From the NCBI GenBank assembly GCA_029239935.1, contig JARBTY010000201.1, forward strand, positions 1 to 5,539: a stretch of DNA of 5,539 nt, given 5' to 3'. Of the stretch, positions 1 through 5,539 are shown piece after piece (positions within the stretch are counted from its first letter, which is position 1; each line of letters starts with the position of its first letter). A program made the position numbers and the translations under genes. The notes beneath the pieces were generated by a model. That model saw only the letters and a list, made by a program, of their open reading frames with translations, had not been told where the DNA came from and did not search any database. This DNA is from Clostridia bacterium (lineage in GTDB: Bacteria; Bacillota_A; Clostridia; Lachnospirales; Cellulosilyticaceae).

Positions 1-258
1 CACCCCAGAACCTGCAATGGCTGAAAAATCCTTGGTATTTTCTTTGGATACTTCATATTGTTTAATATTTTGTGTTTGTTCTACAAAGGTAAAAAAAGCT
101 GAACTTATTTTGCTTTTTGTAGCTTGTTGCAGCTGCAGCCGTTGCTTGAGTGCGCCTCCAAGCTCTTCTATTAATCCTTGAGAAAATATACCTGAAAAAA
201 TAAACTCGATATTAGACTCTCTTAACTTCTTTTGAAGTTCATATATTGTATTTTCCAA
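1..258 (-). CDS. SiaB-like (DUF6272) protein kinase, N-terminal part, cut by the window edge
   Basis: The first 86 codons of a minus-strand gene are present; the rest lies beyond position 1. It reads MENTIYELQKKLRESNIEFI and continues with FSGIFSQGLIEELGGALKQR (residues 21-40), then SSAFFTFVEQTQNIKQYE (residues 52-69). The last stretch has the E-x-x-x-N pattern (E60, N64) of the N-box of GHKL-fold ATPases, and the whole layout resembles the SiaB/DUF6272 family as I remember it. In Pseudomonas, SiaB phosphorylates the DUF1987 protein SiaC, and the PP2C phosphatase SiaA reverses this. I infer that SiaC- or SiaA-like genes may follow to the left. The start is a TTG codon (256-258), 8 nt after an excellent Shine-Dalgarno GGGGAGG (267-273). 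No in-frame ATG, GTG or other TTG fits better. Family members are about twice this length from memory, so this is edge truncation, not decay. Confidence 0.72.
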   Translation of the reverse strand, partial: MENTIYELQKKLRESNIEFIFSGIFSQGLIEELGGALKQRLQLQQATKSKISSAFFTFVEQTQNIKQYEVSKENTKDFSAIAGSGV

Positions 259-327
259 TATGCTGGCCTCCCCTTTTTGATGTAATGTTTTAATAAACCT
301 TCATTTTTTTTATAATTCTTTCCATTA

Positions 328-365
328 ATTATACAACAATTCCCATAAAAAAACATCTTTTATGG
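328..365 (-). promoter_or_regulatory. Possible promoter and small hairpin upstream of the SiaB-like gene
   Basis: On the minus strand a perfect TATAAT lies at 328-333, about 70 nt before the TTG start, but no good TTGACA-like -35 is found at 16-18 nt. A perfect 8-bp inverted repeat CCATAAAA/TTTTATGG (343-350 and 358-365, 7-nt loop) sits where the -35 region would be and could be an operator. The tract is very AT-rich, so chance matches are likely. Confidence 0.35.
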
Positions 366-370
366 TATAT

Positions 371-473
371 AAAAAACGAGGCTGTCGCACTAAGGAATTT
401 ACATACAATATATTGTGCTAATTTAAAATCAGCACAATATATTGTAGTATTTATTCTTAATGCGACAGCCCCG
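371..473 (-). terminator. Large nested hairpin ending in a T-run, probable terminator of the 518-2278 chemoreceptor gene
   Basis: The outer arms CGAGGCTGTCGCA (377-389) and TGCGACAGCCCCG (461-473) pair over 13 bp with one mismatch. Read on the minus strand, the GC-rich stem is followed at once by six T (371-376), the layout of a Rho-independent terminator 45 nt after the receptor stop codon. The loop is not simple: it holds a second perfect 15-bp stem (405-419 with 431-445, 11-nt loop), flanked on each side by exactly 15 nt that pair poorly. GGCTGTCGCA-type ends resemble terminal repeats of some insertion sequences, so the unit could be a MITE-like remnant reused as a terminator. I see no target-site duplication. 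Confidence 0.72.
405..445. repeat. Inverted pair of 15-mers, each containing the 12-bp palindrome ACAATATATTGT
   Basis: ACAATATATTGTGCT (405-419) and AGCACAATATATTGT (431-445) are exact reverse complements. Each contains the same perfect palindrome ACAATATATTGT (405-416 and 434-445), with centres 29 bp apart. The sequence can therefore fold as one long inner stem or be read as two identical dimer-type binding sites. It sits at the centre of the larger terminator-like hairpin. Confidence 0.85.
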
Positions 474-517
474 CTTCTAAACTTTATCAACAAACGAATT
501 GATAGATTTCTATACTA

Positions 518-2278
518 TTAAAGTTTAAAGGCACTCACCTTTTCTTTGAGTTTTCCTGCAAGACTCTTCAAATCTTGTGCATGAGATACAATCTCATCTA
601 CACTGGCTAACTGTTCTTCAGTTGCTGCTGATACTTCTTCAGTTGCTGCTGAATTCTCTTCAGTAGAAACAGAGAGGGTTTCTAAAATACCTACTATCTC
701 ATTTTTTTCATTTTCCATCTCAACACTATAGCCTTTAATATCTTGTATGTCTTTTGTAATAACTTTTATCGCATTTAGTATTTGATCAAAGATATACTTA
801 GCTTCTGCTACTGCATCACTTTGCTCCTTAGCTATCAGCTTGCCTTCTTCCATCGCTGCCACAGCCGCCTTAGCTCTGTTTTGTACATCATTAATTAACT
901 CTTTAACCTTTGCAGTAGACAATGCAGATTGCGTAGCTAGCTTTCTTACCTCTTCTGCAACAACTGCAAATCCTCTTCCCTGCTCTCCTGCTCTGGCAGC
1001 TTCTATAGCCGCATTTAAAGATAACAGATTCGTCTGCTCTGAGATCTGACTAATAGCTTCCGCTATAGCCCCAATCTCAACAGCACTTCTATCTACCTCT
1101 GTTATGATTGCACTGGCATTTTCAGTCGCTCTGCTGTTCTGCTGTGCACTGTTCGAAAGAACTCTTACAGCATCCAGTCCCTTAGTACTGATGCTGCTTG
1201 CCGTTGCTGCACCTTCATCGGCTTTTATAGTAAGTTTTGTAACCAGGTCTATTCGCTCTGATAAATTTTTGACCCGCATAACTCCCTGTTCTGTCTCCTG
1301 TGCCTGTTCACTGGAACTTTTTGCAATTTCACCCACTGAAAGGGCCACTTCATTAATAGCGGAGGTGTTTTCATCCACCACATTCTTCAGCACTTCTGAA
1401 GAATTTAATACAATCTCTGCTGAGTCTTTTACTGAACTTATTAAACTACTAATGCTTTCTACCATCTTACTAAAAGAAGCATTAAGCCGACCAATTTCAT
1501 CCGTATTTTTTATACCTAAGTCCTGCAGATCCAAGTTACCTGAAGCAACAATATCTACAGCTTTCCCAAGTTTCTTAATCGGAACGGCTATATGTCTGGC
1601 GAATAGAATAATAACTGCTGTCCCCAAAACCAGCACTGCTGATAAGACGATAAGCATGGTATTAAATATCTTATTGGAGCCCCCATTAAAATCATTCATA
1701 TAAGTACCAGCACTCACTACCCATCCCCAATGCGGATCTGTCTTCTGATAAGTTATCTTATTAGATATTTCATCCGAGTTTGGTAGGGTCCACCAATATG
1801 TCAGATAACCGCCTCCATCATTACCTATTCGGATCTGCTCCTTAACAAAATAGGCACCGTCTTTTTTATCCTGAACATCTAGTACACTTTGTCCCTCCAA
1901 GCTAGGATGAGCGGCTTCAATCCCTTCTTGGGTATACGCCAGCAGATAACCGCTTTTCCCAAGACTTAAGTTCTTGTTAATAGGCCTGGTTCCATCTGCT
2001 TCCTTTTTTCCCAGCATATATTCTCTAACCTTTTCTTCTGCTTCCTCAATAGTGAGTTTGCCTTCATCTACAAGTGTTTGGTTTTGTTCAATAACATTCA
2101 AAGTCATTTCTACACTATTTTTTAATAAAATTTTACCACTATCTTCAAGTTCTTGCTTACCCACTTGATAACTTATTAACCCTAATACAATCACTGGTAT
2201 AATCAATAACAGCTCGGTTACTAGAATAAGTTTTGTTCTAATCGTTACTCCCGTATAATTTTTTATTTTTTTCTTCAT
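518..2278 (-). CDS. Methyl-accepting chemotaxis protein with single-Cache sensor and HAMP
   Basis: This is a transmembrane chemoreceptor that binds a small ligand outside the cell and controls CheA through CheW. Residue numbers count the upstream TTG codon as 1. TM1 is at about 18-38. An extracellular region at 39-206 has single-Cache (sCache_2-like) features, including [10 protein letters not shown] (111-120), AHPSLEG (124-130) and [11 protein letters not shown] (184-194). TM2 is at about 207-228, HAMP at 229-281, and the long MCP coiled coil follows to the end. The kinase-contact hairpin tip is [19 protein letters not shown] (415-433), followed by [33 protein letters not shown] near the C-terminus looks like the second methylation helix. 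There is no CheR-binding pentapeptide at the C-terminus. I prefer ATG 2276-2278 (586 aa), 7 nt after GGAG. A TTG directly upstream (2279-2281) would be only 4 nt away. No che genes are adjacent. The ligand cannot be told from sequence. Confidence 0.96.
   Translation of the reverse strand: MKKKIKNYTGVTIRTKLILVTELLLIIPVIVLGLISYQVGKQELEDSGKILLKNSVEMTLNVIEQNQTLVDEGKLTIEEAEEKVREYMLGKKEADGTRPINKNLSLGKSGYLLAYTQEGIEAAHPSLEGQSVLDVQDKKDGAYFVKEQIRIGNDGGGYLTYWWTLPNSDEISNKITYQKTDPHWGWVVSAGTYMNDFNGGSNKIFNTMLIVLSAVLVLGTAVIILFARHIAVPIKKLGKAVDIVASGNLDLQDLGIKNTDEIGRLNASFSKMVESISSLISSVKDSAEIVLNSSEVLKNVVDENTSAINEVALSVGEIAKSSSEQAQETEQGVMRVKNLSERIDLVTKLTIKADEGAATASSISTKGLDAVRVLSNSAQQNSRATENASAIITEVDRSAVEIGAIAEAISQISEQTNLLSLNAAIEAARAGEQGRGFAVVAEEVRKLATQSALSTAKVKELINDVQNRAKAAVAAMEEGKLIAKEQSDAVAEAKYIFDQILNAIKVITKDIQDIKGYSVEMENEKNEIVGILETLSVSTEENSAATEEVSAATEEQLASVDEIVSHAQDLKSLAGKLKEKVSAFKL
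614..652 (-). repeat. 21-bp period direct repeat encoding two SAATEE heptads in the receptor
   Basis: TTCTTCAGTTGCTGCTGA occurs identically at 614-631 and 635-652 (plus-strand reading), an exact 21-bp period. It encodes SAATEEV then SAATEEQ (residues 544-557), one heptad each of the C-terminal coiled-coil helix where methylatable glutamates are expected. Identical codons in both copies suggest a recent duplication or gene conversion of a heptad. Confidence 0.85.
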
Positions 2279-2308
2279 CAACAGTCTCCCTCTACGTTAT
2301 TACTCTAA

Positions 2309-2335
2309 TTATCGACTTTTTTTTACATTTTCTTA
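2309..2335 (-). promoter_or_regulatory. Sigma-28 (SigD)-like promoter of the chemoreceptor gene
   Basis: On the minus strand, TAAG (2332-2335), a 15-nt spacer and GTCGATAA (2309-2316) closely match the flagellar/chemotaxis sigma factor pattern TAAA-N15-GCCGATAA, with one mismatch in each element. It lies about 30 nt upstream of the ATG, leaving a short leader that still holds the GAGGGAG ribosome-binding site. SigD control of chemoreceptors is well known in Firmicutes; that it acts here is inference. Confidence 0.62.
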
Positions 2336-2429
2336 ACATCTTAGTCTCTTAAATTCACTTACTTCTTGAAGTACTATACTGATGTCACAGATTTCCTTAT
2401 AGGTTTTGTACAATACTTCTCATTCTTAA

Positions 2430-2459
2430 ATTATAGATGACATATGCTCCTACTGACAG
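2430..2459 (-). promoter_or_regulatory. Weak candidate sigma-A promoter further upstream of the chemoreceptor
   Basis: On the minus strand, CTGTCA (2454-2459, 4 of 6 matches to TTGACA), an 18-nt spacer and a perfect TATAAT (2430-2435) lie about 150 nt before the receptor start. If used, it would give a long leader containing a small inverted repeat TACTTC/GAAGTA (2360-2373). The base composition makes chance likely. The rest of 2282-2500 shows no ORF and no riboswitch that I recognise. Confidence 0.3.
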
Positions 2460-2500
2460 TCTCATAAGGCATTATCTTGTATGCCAAAAGCACAACTATT

Positions 2501-2567
2501 TTATAACAATAAAAAATACTTAGTATAGATCCTTTGACCTTATACTAAGTATCTTTTATTGTTATAA
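2501..2567. terminator. 27-bp inverted repeat, terminator of the DUF445 gene, possibly bidirectional
   Basis: Arms 2501-2527 and 2541-2567 are complementary over 27 bp with one mismatch (a G-T wobble in the minus-strand RNA) around a 13-nt loop. It starts 7 nt after the DUF445 stop codon. On the minus strand the core TATACTAAGTAT stem runs directly into TTTTTATTGTT. The other strand shows a similar A-tract, hairpin, T-tract pattern, so it may work in both directions. The stem is AT-rich and long. Confidence 0.78.
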
Positions 2568-2574
2568 CCTTAGA

Positions 2575-3468
2575 CTAGAACAAACTCATAAAGCAGCCTA
2601 AAATAGCTCCTAGTAATGCTCCCAGCCATATAATGGCATTAAGTTCCTTTGACATGATTTCTAAGAGTACCTTTTCTAATTCTAACGTATCTAATGCATT
2701 GATACGTTCTTCTACAACCTTTGACAAATCTATAACCTCTAGGGCGCGGGACAAATGATTTTGGACAAAATACGTATAACTCTTTCTGATAAGTCCTTTT
2801 ATAATATCTATATTATCTTTCATCTTTTCAATTATCTCGTACAAAGGCTTGTCCAAAAGTTCCTCACCTTCTTTTTCAACTAAATCTGCAATCAGTGCCC
2901 TTCCTTCTTTTTCAACCATTTCATTGATCATCGGTGCAAGCTTTGCTGCAATATTTTCTATCAGGCTGTCATTGATAAATAAGGCGAACGCTCCAAATAC
3001 TGATTTATCAATCTTATTTGCAAGATTCTCCATAGCTATTTTCCCTAAATCTATTGTAACTATTTTGGTATAAACCTTTTCCACAATAGCTTCACTTACT
3101 TGTTCCTTTAATCTTTCTAGATGCTCCTCCTCTGCCGTCTGCCTGCAAAAATCACGAATAGTTATTTGACTCTGTTCATAGTCCTGTAAAATGTTTTCTA
3201 TTCTTTCATCTATATGTCTATAAATATTTTCCTGTAGCAGAACCTTGGTTAATACCTCATCATTAATAAGATCTTTGCCTACAACGCGGCCAATACTTCT
3301 GGCCATTCTTCCCTTTTCTTTTGGGATAATCCCAGGGGTAAACGGCAGTCTCATCCCCCCTAAATAAATGGGTTTTAAGGGTCTAAATAACATTTTGATG
3401 GCTATCCCATTTGTAATATAACCGATAATACCACCAACTGCAGGTCCAATTAAAAAATCTAAATTCAC
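2575..3468 (-). CDS. DUF445 (UPF0754, YheB-like) membrane protein
   Basis: This 297-residue protein has no firmly known biochemical role. The N-terminus carries the family signature: a membrane segment with GYITNGIAIKMLFRP (16-30), then LPFTPGIIPKEKGRMARSIG (41-60). Residues 65-270 are charged and helix-rich, with a repeated VEKEG motif at 185-189 and 197-201. The C-terminus is a second membrane segment, WLGALLGAILGCFMSLF (281-297). Such proteins are probably anchored by both ends with the helical part in between; topology is inferred. From memory, Bacillus YheB-type members are nearer 370-380 residues, so this is a short form, but both conserved ends are intact. The start is GTG (3466-3468), 9 nt after AGGAG (3478-3482). 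An in-frame TAA directly precedes it, so no longer start exists. It has its own promoter and lies downstream of the Spo0E-like gene. Confidence 0.9.
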   Translation of the reverse strand: MNLDFLIGPAVGGIIGYITNGIAIKMLFRPLKPIYLGGMRLPFTPGIIPKEKGRMARSIGRVVGKDLINDEVLTKVLLQENIYRHIDERIENILQDYEQSQITIRDFCRQTAEEEHLERLKEQVSEAIVEKVYTKIVTIDLGKIAMENLANKIDKSVFGAFALFINDSLIENIAAKLAPMINEMVEKEGRALIADLVEKEGEELLDKPLYEIIEKMKDNIDIIKGLIRKSYTYFVQNHLSRALEVIDLSKVVEERINALDTLELEKVLLEIMSKELNAIIWLGALLGAILGCFMSLF

Positions 3469-3517
3469 TTAAGTCATCTCCTCTCTTTAAATCCCCTCTA
3501 CTTTTTAAGTCGTATGT

Positions 3518-3545
3518 ATTATACCATTTTCATTTAAATTGTAAA
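3518..3545 (-). promoter_or_regulatory. Strong sigma-A promoter with extended -10, for the DUF445 gene
   Basis: On the minus strand, TTTACA (3540-3545, 5 of 6 consensus), a 16-nt spacer and TATAAT (3518-3523, perfect) preceded by TGG, which gives the extended -10 TGnTATAAT. The -35 begins 1 nt after the Spo0E-like stop codon. The leader would be about 40 nt and contains purine-rich AGAGGGG as well as the actual AGGAG site. Confidence 0.75.
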
Positions 3546-3546
3546 G

Positions 3547-3720
3547 TTATTCTTTTGAGCCTGTAGTGGTATCTGAAGGAGTATGTTTTTGATTCATTAC
3601 TTTGGCTATAAGCTTATCTAATTCACGACTCACTTTTAATATTTCAGCATAATCGGCATTTTTAGCAATTAAAGTATTTAAAGTGTTTTTTAATCTAGTT
3701 ATTTCTTCATTCAGCATCAT
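3547..3720 (-). CDS. Spo0E-like aspartyl-phosphate phosphatase (sporulation regulator), 57 aa
   Basis: Small protein starting MMLNEEITRLKNTLNTLIAK, followed by EILKVSRELDKLIAKVM (residues 26-42). SRELD (31-35) matches the Spo0E family signature S-Q-E-L-D with R for Q, and the predicted two-helix hairpin and length (57 aa) also fit. Spo0E-type proteins remove the phosphate from Spo0A~P in the cytoplasm and so delay sporulation; this role is known for the family and inferred here. The tail (TPSDTTTGSKE) is polar and probably disordered. Start: ATG 3718-3720 is 5 nt after AGGGG, and the second ATG (3715-3717) is 8 nt away, so either may be used. An in-frame TAA at 3739-3741 excludes a much longer form. 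It is divergent from the chemoreceptor at 3879, and no terminator is visible between it and the DUF445 gene, so read-through is possible. Confidence 0.88.
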   Translation of the reverse strand: MMLNEEITRLKNTLNTLIAKNADYAEILKVSRELDKLIAKVMNQKHTPSDTTTGSKE

Positions 3721-3878
3721 TAGCACCCCTATTATAACTTAAACATTAAAGTTTACCTCACTCCTTTAATTTCTCTATCTTTTATAATTTTATACAATAA
3801 TTAATATATATTTTATATGGTTATAAAAAAACTATGTTATTATTAACTTTATAAAATCATGCCATAGGGGGTTACACA
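3721..3878. other. AT-rich divergent intergenic region between the Spo0E-like gene and the second chemoreceptor
   Basis: This region must hold both promoters, but none is clear. For the plus-strand gene the best candidate is an extended -10, TGTTATTAT (3835-3843), without a good -35; no sigma-28-like CGAT box is present. On the minus strand a purine-rich AAAGGAGTGAGG (3756-3767) precedes ATG TTT AAG TTA TAA (3732-3746), a possible four-residue leader peptide whose stop lies next to the Spo0E-like ribosome-binding site. Long A/T runs (3780-3860) could be curved DNA. Confidence 0.4.
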
Positions 3879-5360
3879 ATGGAAGAAAACAAAAATATAT
3901 ATAGTCATAAAAAAGTTACACGATTCAATTTAATCTTTATATGGTGTGTATCTATTGCGCTCACGCTACAAGCTGCTCTAATCTCTGGAAAACAAGTTGG
4001 ATTGAATACTGGAATAGCCACCCTCGGTTCAGCAATTATTGCCACCATAATAAGTTTTTTGCCTTTGAAGTCTAACCTAAAAGGTTTGCTCATTACATTT
4101 GCACCCGTTTTAGGAGGGTTATCATTATTATACTTAGATAATGGTCAACCTCGGATTTTTATGGTTATTTCTGCTTGTATCGCCATGGCTGCCTTGTATT
4201 TCAATAAACAATTACTATTGATATATACTCTCCTGTTGAGTTTGATCTTAATTTTATTTTATATCTTTTTTCCTGTTGTTCTGTTGGGGGATCCACCCAC
4301 CTTTAGAGACTTTTTTTCAAAATTAATCATTTTAAACAGTACCAGTGCTATTTTATATATGTTAACAAAATGGGGTAATGACTTACTTCAATCTGCTCTT
4401 CAAAAAGAGAAACAAAGCTCTGAGTTATTAAATAAACTTCAACTCACACTAACGCAAATCGAACAAAATACCTTACAGTTAAACCATAGTATCGTTCACA
4501 TCAACGAAAATTTACAAGAATCCCAAACTACAAGTCAGTCTATCACAACTGCCACTCAAGAAATAGCTCTAGGCGTAGAACAAGAATCTCATAATTTAAA
4601 TGATATCAGCGATATGATGCATCAAATAAGTGTCAAAGTAGATGCTGCCCAAGAGTTATCTTCTTCCATATCTAGTTTCGCCAGTACCACTGTCACTGAA
4701 GTTACTGAAGGCATTTTACAGATTCAAGATATGCAAGTACAGATGCAAACAGTGGATACGGCAGTTGGTGCAGCTCTGACTACTGTTAACAGTCTTCGCC
4801 AAAACATGGACTCTATTGATGTCTTTTTATCAAGCATTACCCAAATTGCTGATCAAACTAATCTGCTCGCTTTAAACGCTGCGATCGAAGCAGCGAGAGC
4901 CGGCGAATCGGGTAAAGGCTTTGCAGTAGTGGCTGATGAAGTCCGTAAATTGGCTGAACAAAGTGCTAAAACAGCTGAAGAAATTTATTCTATTGTCCAG
5001 AATATCCGTGTTCAGACTAAGACTGCTTTTGAGGAAGTACAGCACGGCAACCGGGCCATACAGACTGGAAATACTATCGTACAAACCATACAGCATCAAT
5101 TTCAAAACATGGAACAATCATTCAAGACTGTACATCATCAAATCCAGCAAGAAGATGAAATGATTGATATGATCAATAAGGTATTTATAGAAATTGAAGA
5201 GAGAATAGAGAGCATTGCAAGTATTTCCATGGAGCATTCTGCTTCTACAGAAGAAATACTTGCCAATATGGAACATCAGAATCAAAAAAGTGTTCATATT
5301 GTTACAGCTCTCCATGAAGTTCAAGCAAGCAGCGAAGCACTGACGCAAATCATGCAATAA
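3879..5360 (+). CDS. Methyl-accepting chemotaxis protein with polytopic membrane N-terminus and no HAMP
   Basis: Chemoreceptor of 493 residues. The N-terminal third is hydrophobic with about six membrane segments (roughly 15-36, 43-62, 68-87, 92-108, 111-134 and 144-164) joined by short loops; I see no extracellular domain of any size. No HAMP follows. The chain passes from about residue 168 straight into a coiled coil ([20 protein letters not shown]). The MCP hairpin tip is [20 protein letters not shown] (325-344), followed by [31 protein letters not shown] (454-464) is a likely methylation site. Two coiled-coil arms of about 160 residues look complete. It should dock to CheA/CheW like other MCPs, but its stimulus is unknown and may be sensed in or near the membrane. 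Start: ATG 7 nt after AGGGGG, unambiguous. It is monocistronic, with its own terminator. Confidence 0.93.
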   Translation: MEENKNIYSHKKVTRFNLIFIWCVSIALTLQAALISGKQVGLNTGIATLGSAIIATIISFLPLKSNLKGLLITFAPVLGGLSLLYLDNGQPRIFMVISACIAMAALYFNKQLLLIYTLLLSLILILFYIFFPVVLLGDPPTFRDFFSKLIILNSTSAILYMLTKWGNDLLQSALQKEKQSSELLNKLQLTLTQIEQNTLQLNHSIVHINENLQESQTTSQSITTATQEIALGVEQESHNLNDISDMMHQISVKVDAAQELSSSISSFASTTVTEVTEGILQIQDMQVQMQTVDTAVGAALTTVNSLRQNMDSIDVFLSSITQIADQTNLLALNAAIEAARAGESGKGFAVVADEVRKLAEQSAKTAEEIYSIVQNIRVQTKTAFEEVQHGNRAIQTGNTIVQTIQHQFQNMEQSFKTVHHQIQQEDEMIDMINKVFIEIEERIESIASISMEHSASTEEILANMEHQNQKSVHIVTALHEVQASSEALTQIMQ

Positions 5361-5364
5361 TTAA

Positions 5365-5421
5365 AAAATAATGAATGTCCGTACGAGAGTCTTACCTTCT
5401 CATACGGACATTCATTATTTT
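5365..5421. terminator. 19-bp perfect hairpin between convergent genes, bidirectional terminator
   Basis: AAAATAATGAATGTCCGTA (5365-5383) and TACGGACATTCATTATTTT (5403-5421) are exact reverse complements. After one mismatch the stem continues with GAGA/TCTC inside the 19-nt loop. It begins 4 nt after the chemoreceptor stop codon. The A-tract on one side and T-tract on the other let it stop transcription from both the plus-strand receptor and the minus-strand gene that enters from the right. Confidence 0.9.
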
Positions 5422-5439
5422 GAATAAATTTTAAAGTTA

Positions 5440-5539
5440 TCACAGCATCTCCAATAAACCCAAGTACTCTTCCTTATCTTTCTTAGGAAAAGTATTAACA
5501 ACAGCTTTATACGAATCTTTTATCATCTTTTTAAGCATG
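5440..5539 (-). CDS. C-terminal end of an unidentified gene cut by the right edge, perhaps MarR-family
   Basis: The minus strand is open from the window edge to a TGA at 5440-5442. The visible part encodes MLKKMIKDSYKAVVNTFPKK followed by DKEEYLGLLEML, an amphipathic helical tail. The position, just beyond a bidirectional terminator, fits a convergent gene's 3' end. The pattern of a helix, a short TF-P turn and an acidic helix ending LLE-x-L resembles the last helices of MarR-type regulators, but 32 residues are too few to be sure. The Met at 5536-5538 is at the edge and may be internal. Confidence 0.5.
   Translation of the reverse strand, partial: MLKKMIKDSYKAVVNTFPKKDKEEYLGLLEML

Noticed and set aside
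377..473. Complete insertion sequence or MITE
   Set aside because: The ends look IS-like, but there is no transposase, the unit is only 97 bp and no flanking target duplication is visible. It is kept as a terminator with a possible mobile origin.
840..2168. Plus-strand open frames across the first chemoreceptor (840-1049, 1104-1703, 1974-2168)
   Set aside because: They lie fully antisense to a clear MCP gene, have low-complexity Ser/Ala/Leu-rich translations and lack ribosome-binding sites with good spacing.
2468..2485. Inverted repeat GGCAT/ATGCC with an 8-nt loop as an operator
   Set aside because: Only 5 bp in AT-rich DNA, no second copy and no position relative to a strong promoter; expected by chance.
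2282..2500. c-di-GMP or other riboswitch upstream of the chemoreceptor
   Set aside because: I looked for the conserved GEMM-type core and other known aptamer cores and saw none; the only structures are short weak inverted repeats.
2849..3073. Plus-strand open frame inside the DUF445 gene
   Set aside because: Antisense shadow of a conserved family gene; Ser/Ile-rich translation without a recognisable domain.
3905..5357. Other-frame open frames within the second chemoreceptor (3905-4093, 4872-5117, 4936-5163, 5118-5357)
   Set aside because: All overlap the MCP coding sequence, including its most conserved tip; none has a domain or ribosome-binding signal.

Overview
The window looks like chromosomal DNA from a low-GC, endospore-forming, motile Firmicute. 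A member of the Clostridia is my best guess, by inference. The evidence is AT-rich intergenic DNA, strong purine-rich Shine-Dalgarno sites, TTG and GTG starts, a Spo0E-type sporulation phosphatase, two chemoreceptors and a UPF0754/DUF445 membrane protein. I see no phage, insertion sequence with a transposase, CRISPR array, tRNA or rRNA.

Layout from left to right. A minus-strand gene runs off the left edge (1-258) and encodes the N-terminal part of a SiaB-like (DUF6272) GHKL-type kinase. Next comes an unusual nested hairpin (377-473) that can end transcription of the following minus-strand gene. That gene is a classical two-TM chemoreceptor with an extracellular single-Cache sensor, HAMP and MCP signalling domain (518-2278), preceded by a good sigma-28-like promoter. 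A 27-bp inverted repeat (2501-2567) separates it from a minus-strand DUF445 membrane protein gene (2575-3468), which has its own sigma-A promoter. Upstream on the same strand lies a 57-codon Spo0E-like gene (3547-3720). After a 158-bp AT-rich divergent region, a plus-strand chemoreceptor (3879-5360) has about six N-terminal membrane segments and neither HAMP nor an extracellular sensor. A strong hairpin (5365-5421) separates it from the C-terminal end of a convergent minus-strand gene that leaves the window on the right.

Functional reading. Nearly every gene appears to be its own transcription unit, so this is not one operon. Three genes belong to signalling: two chemoreceptors feeding an off-window CheA/CheW array and a Spo0E-like protein that would restrain sporulation by dephosphorylating Spo0A~P. 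The SiaB-like kinase suggests a partner-switching module to the left of the window. I found no convincing new biological system. The most unusual items are the HAMP-less polytopic chemoreceptor and the 97-bp nested hairpin with two copies of a 12-bp palindrome.
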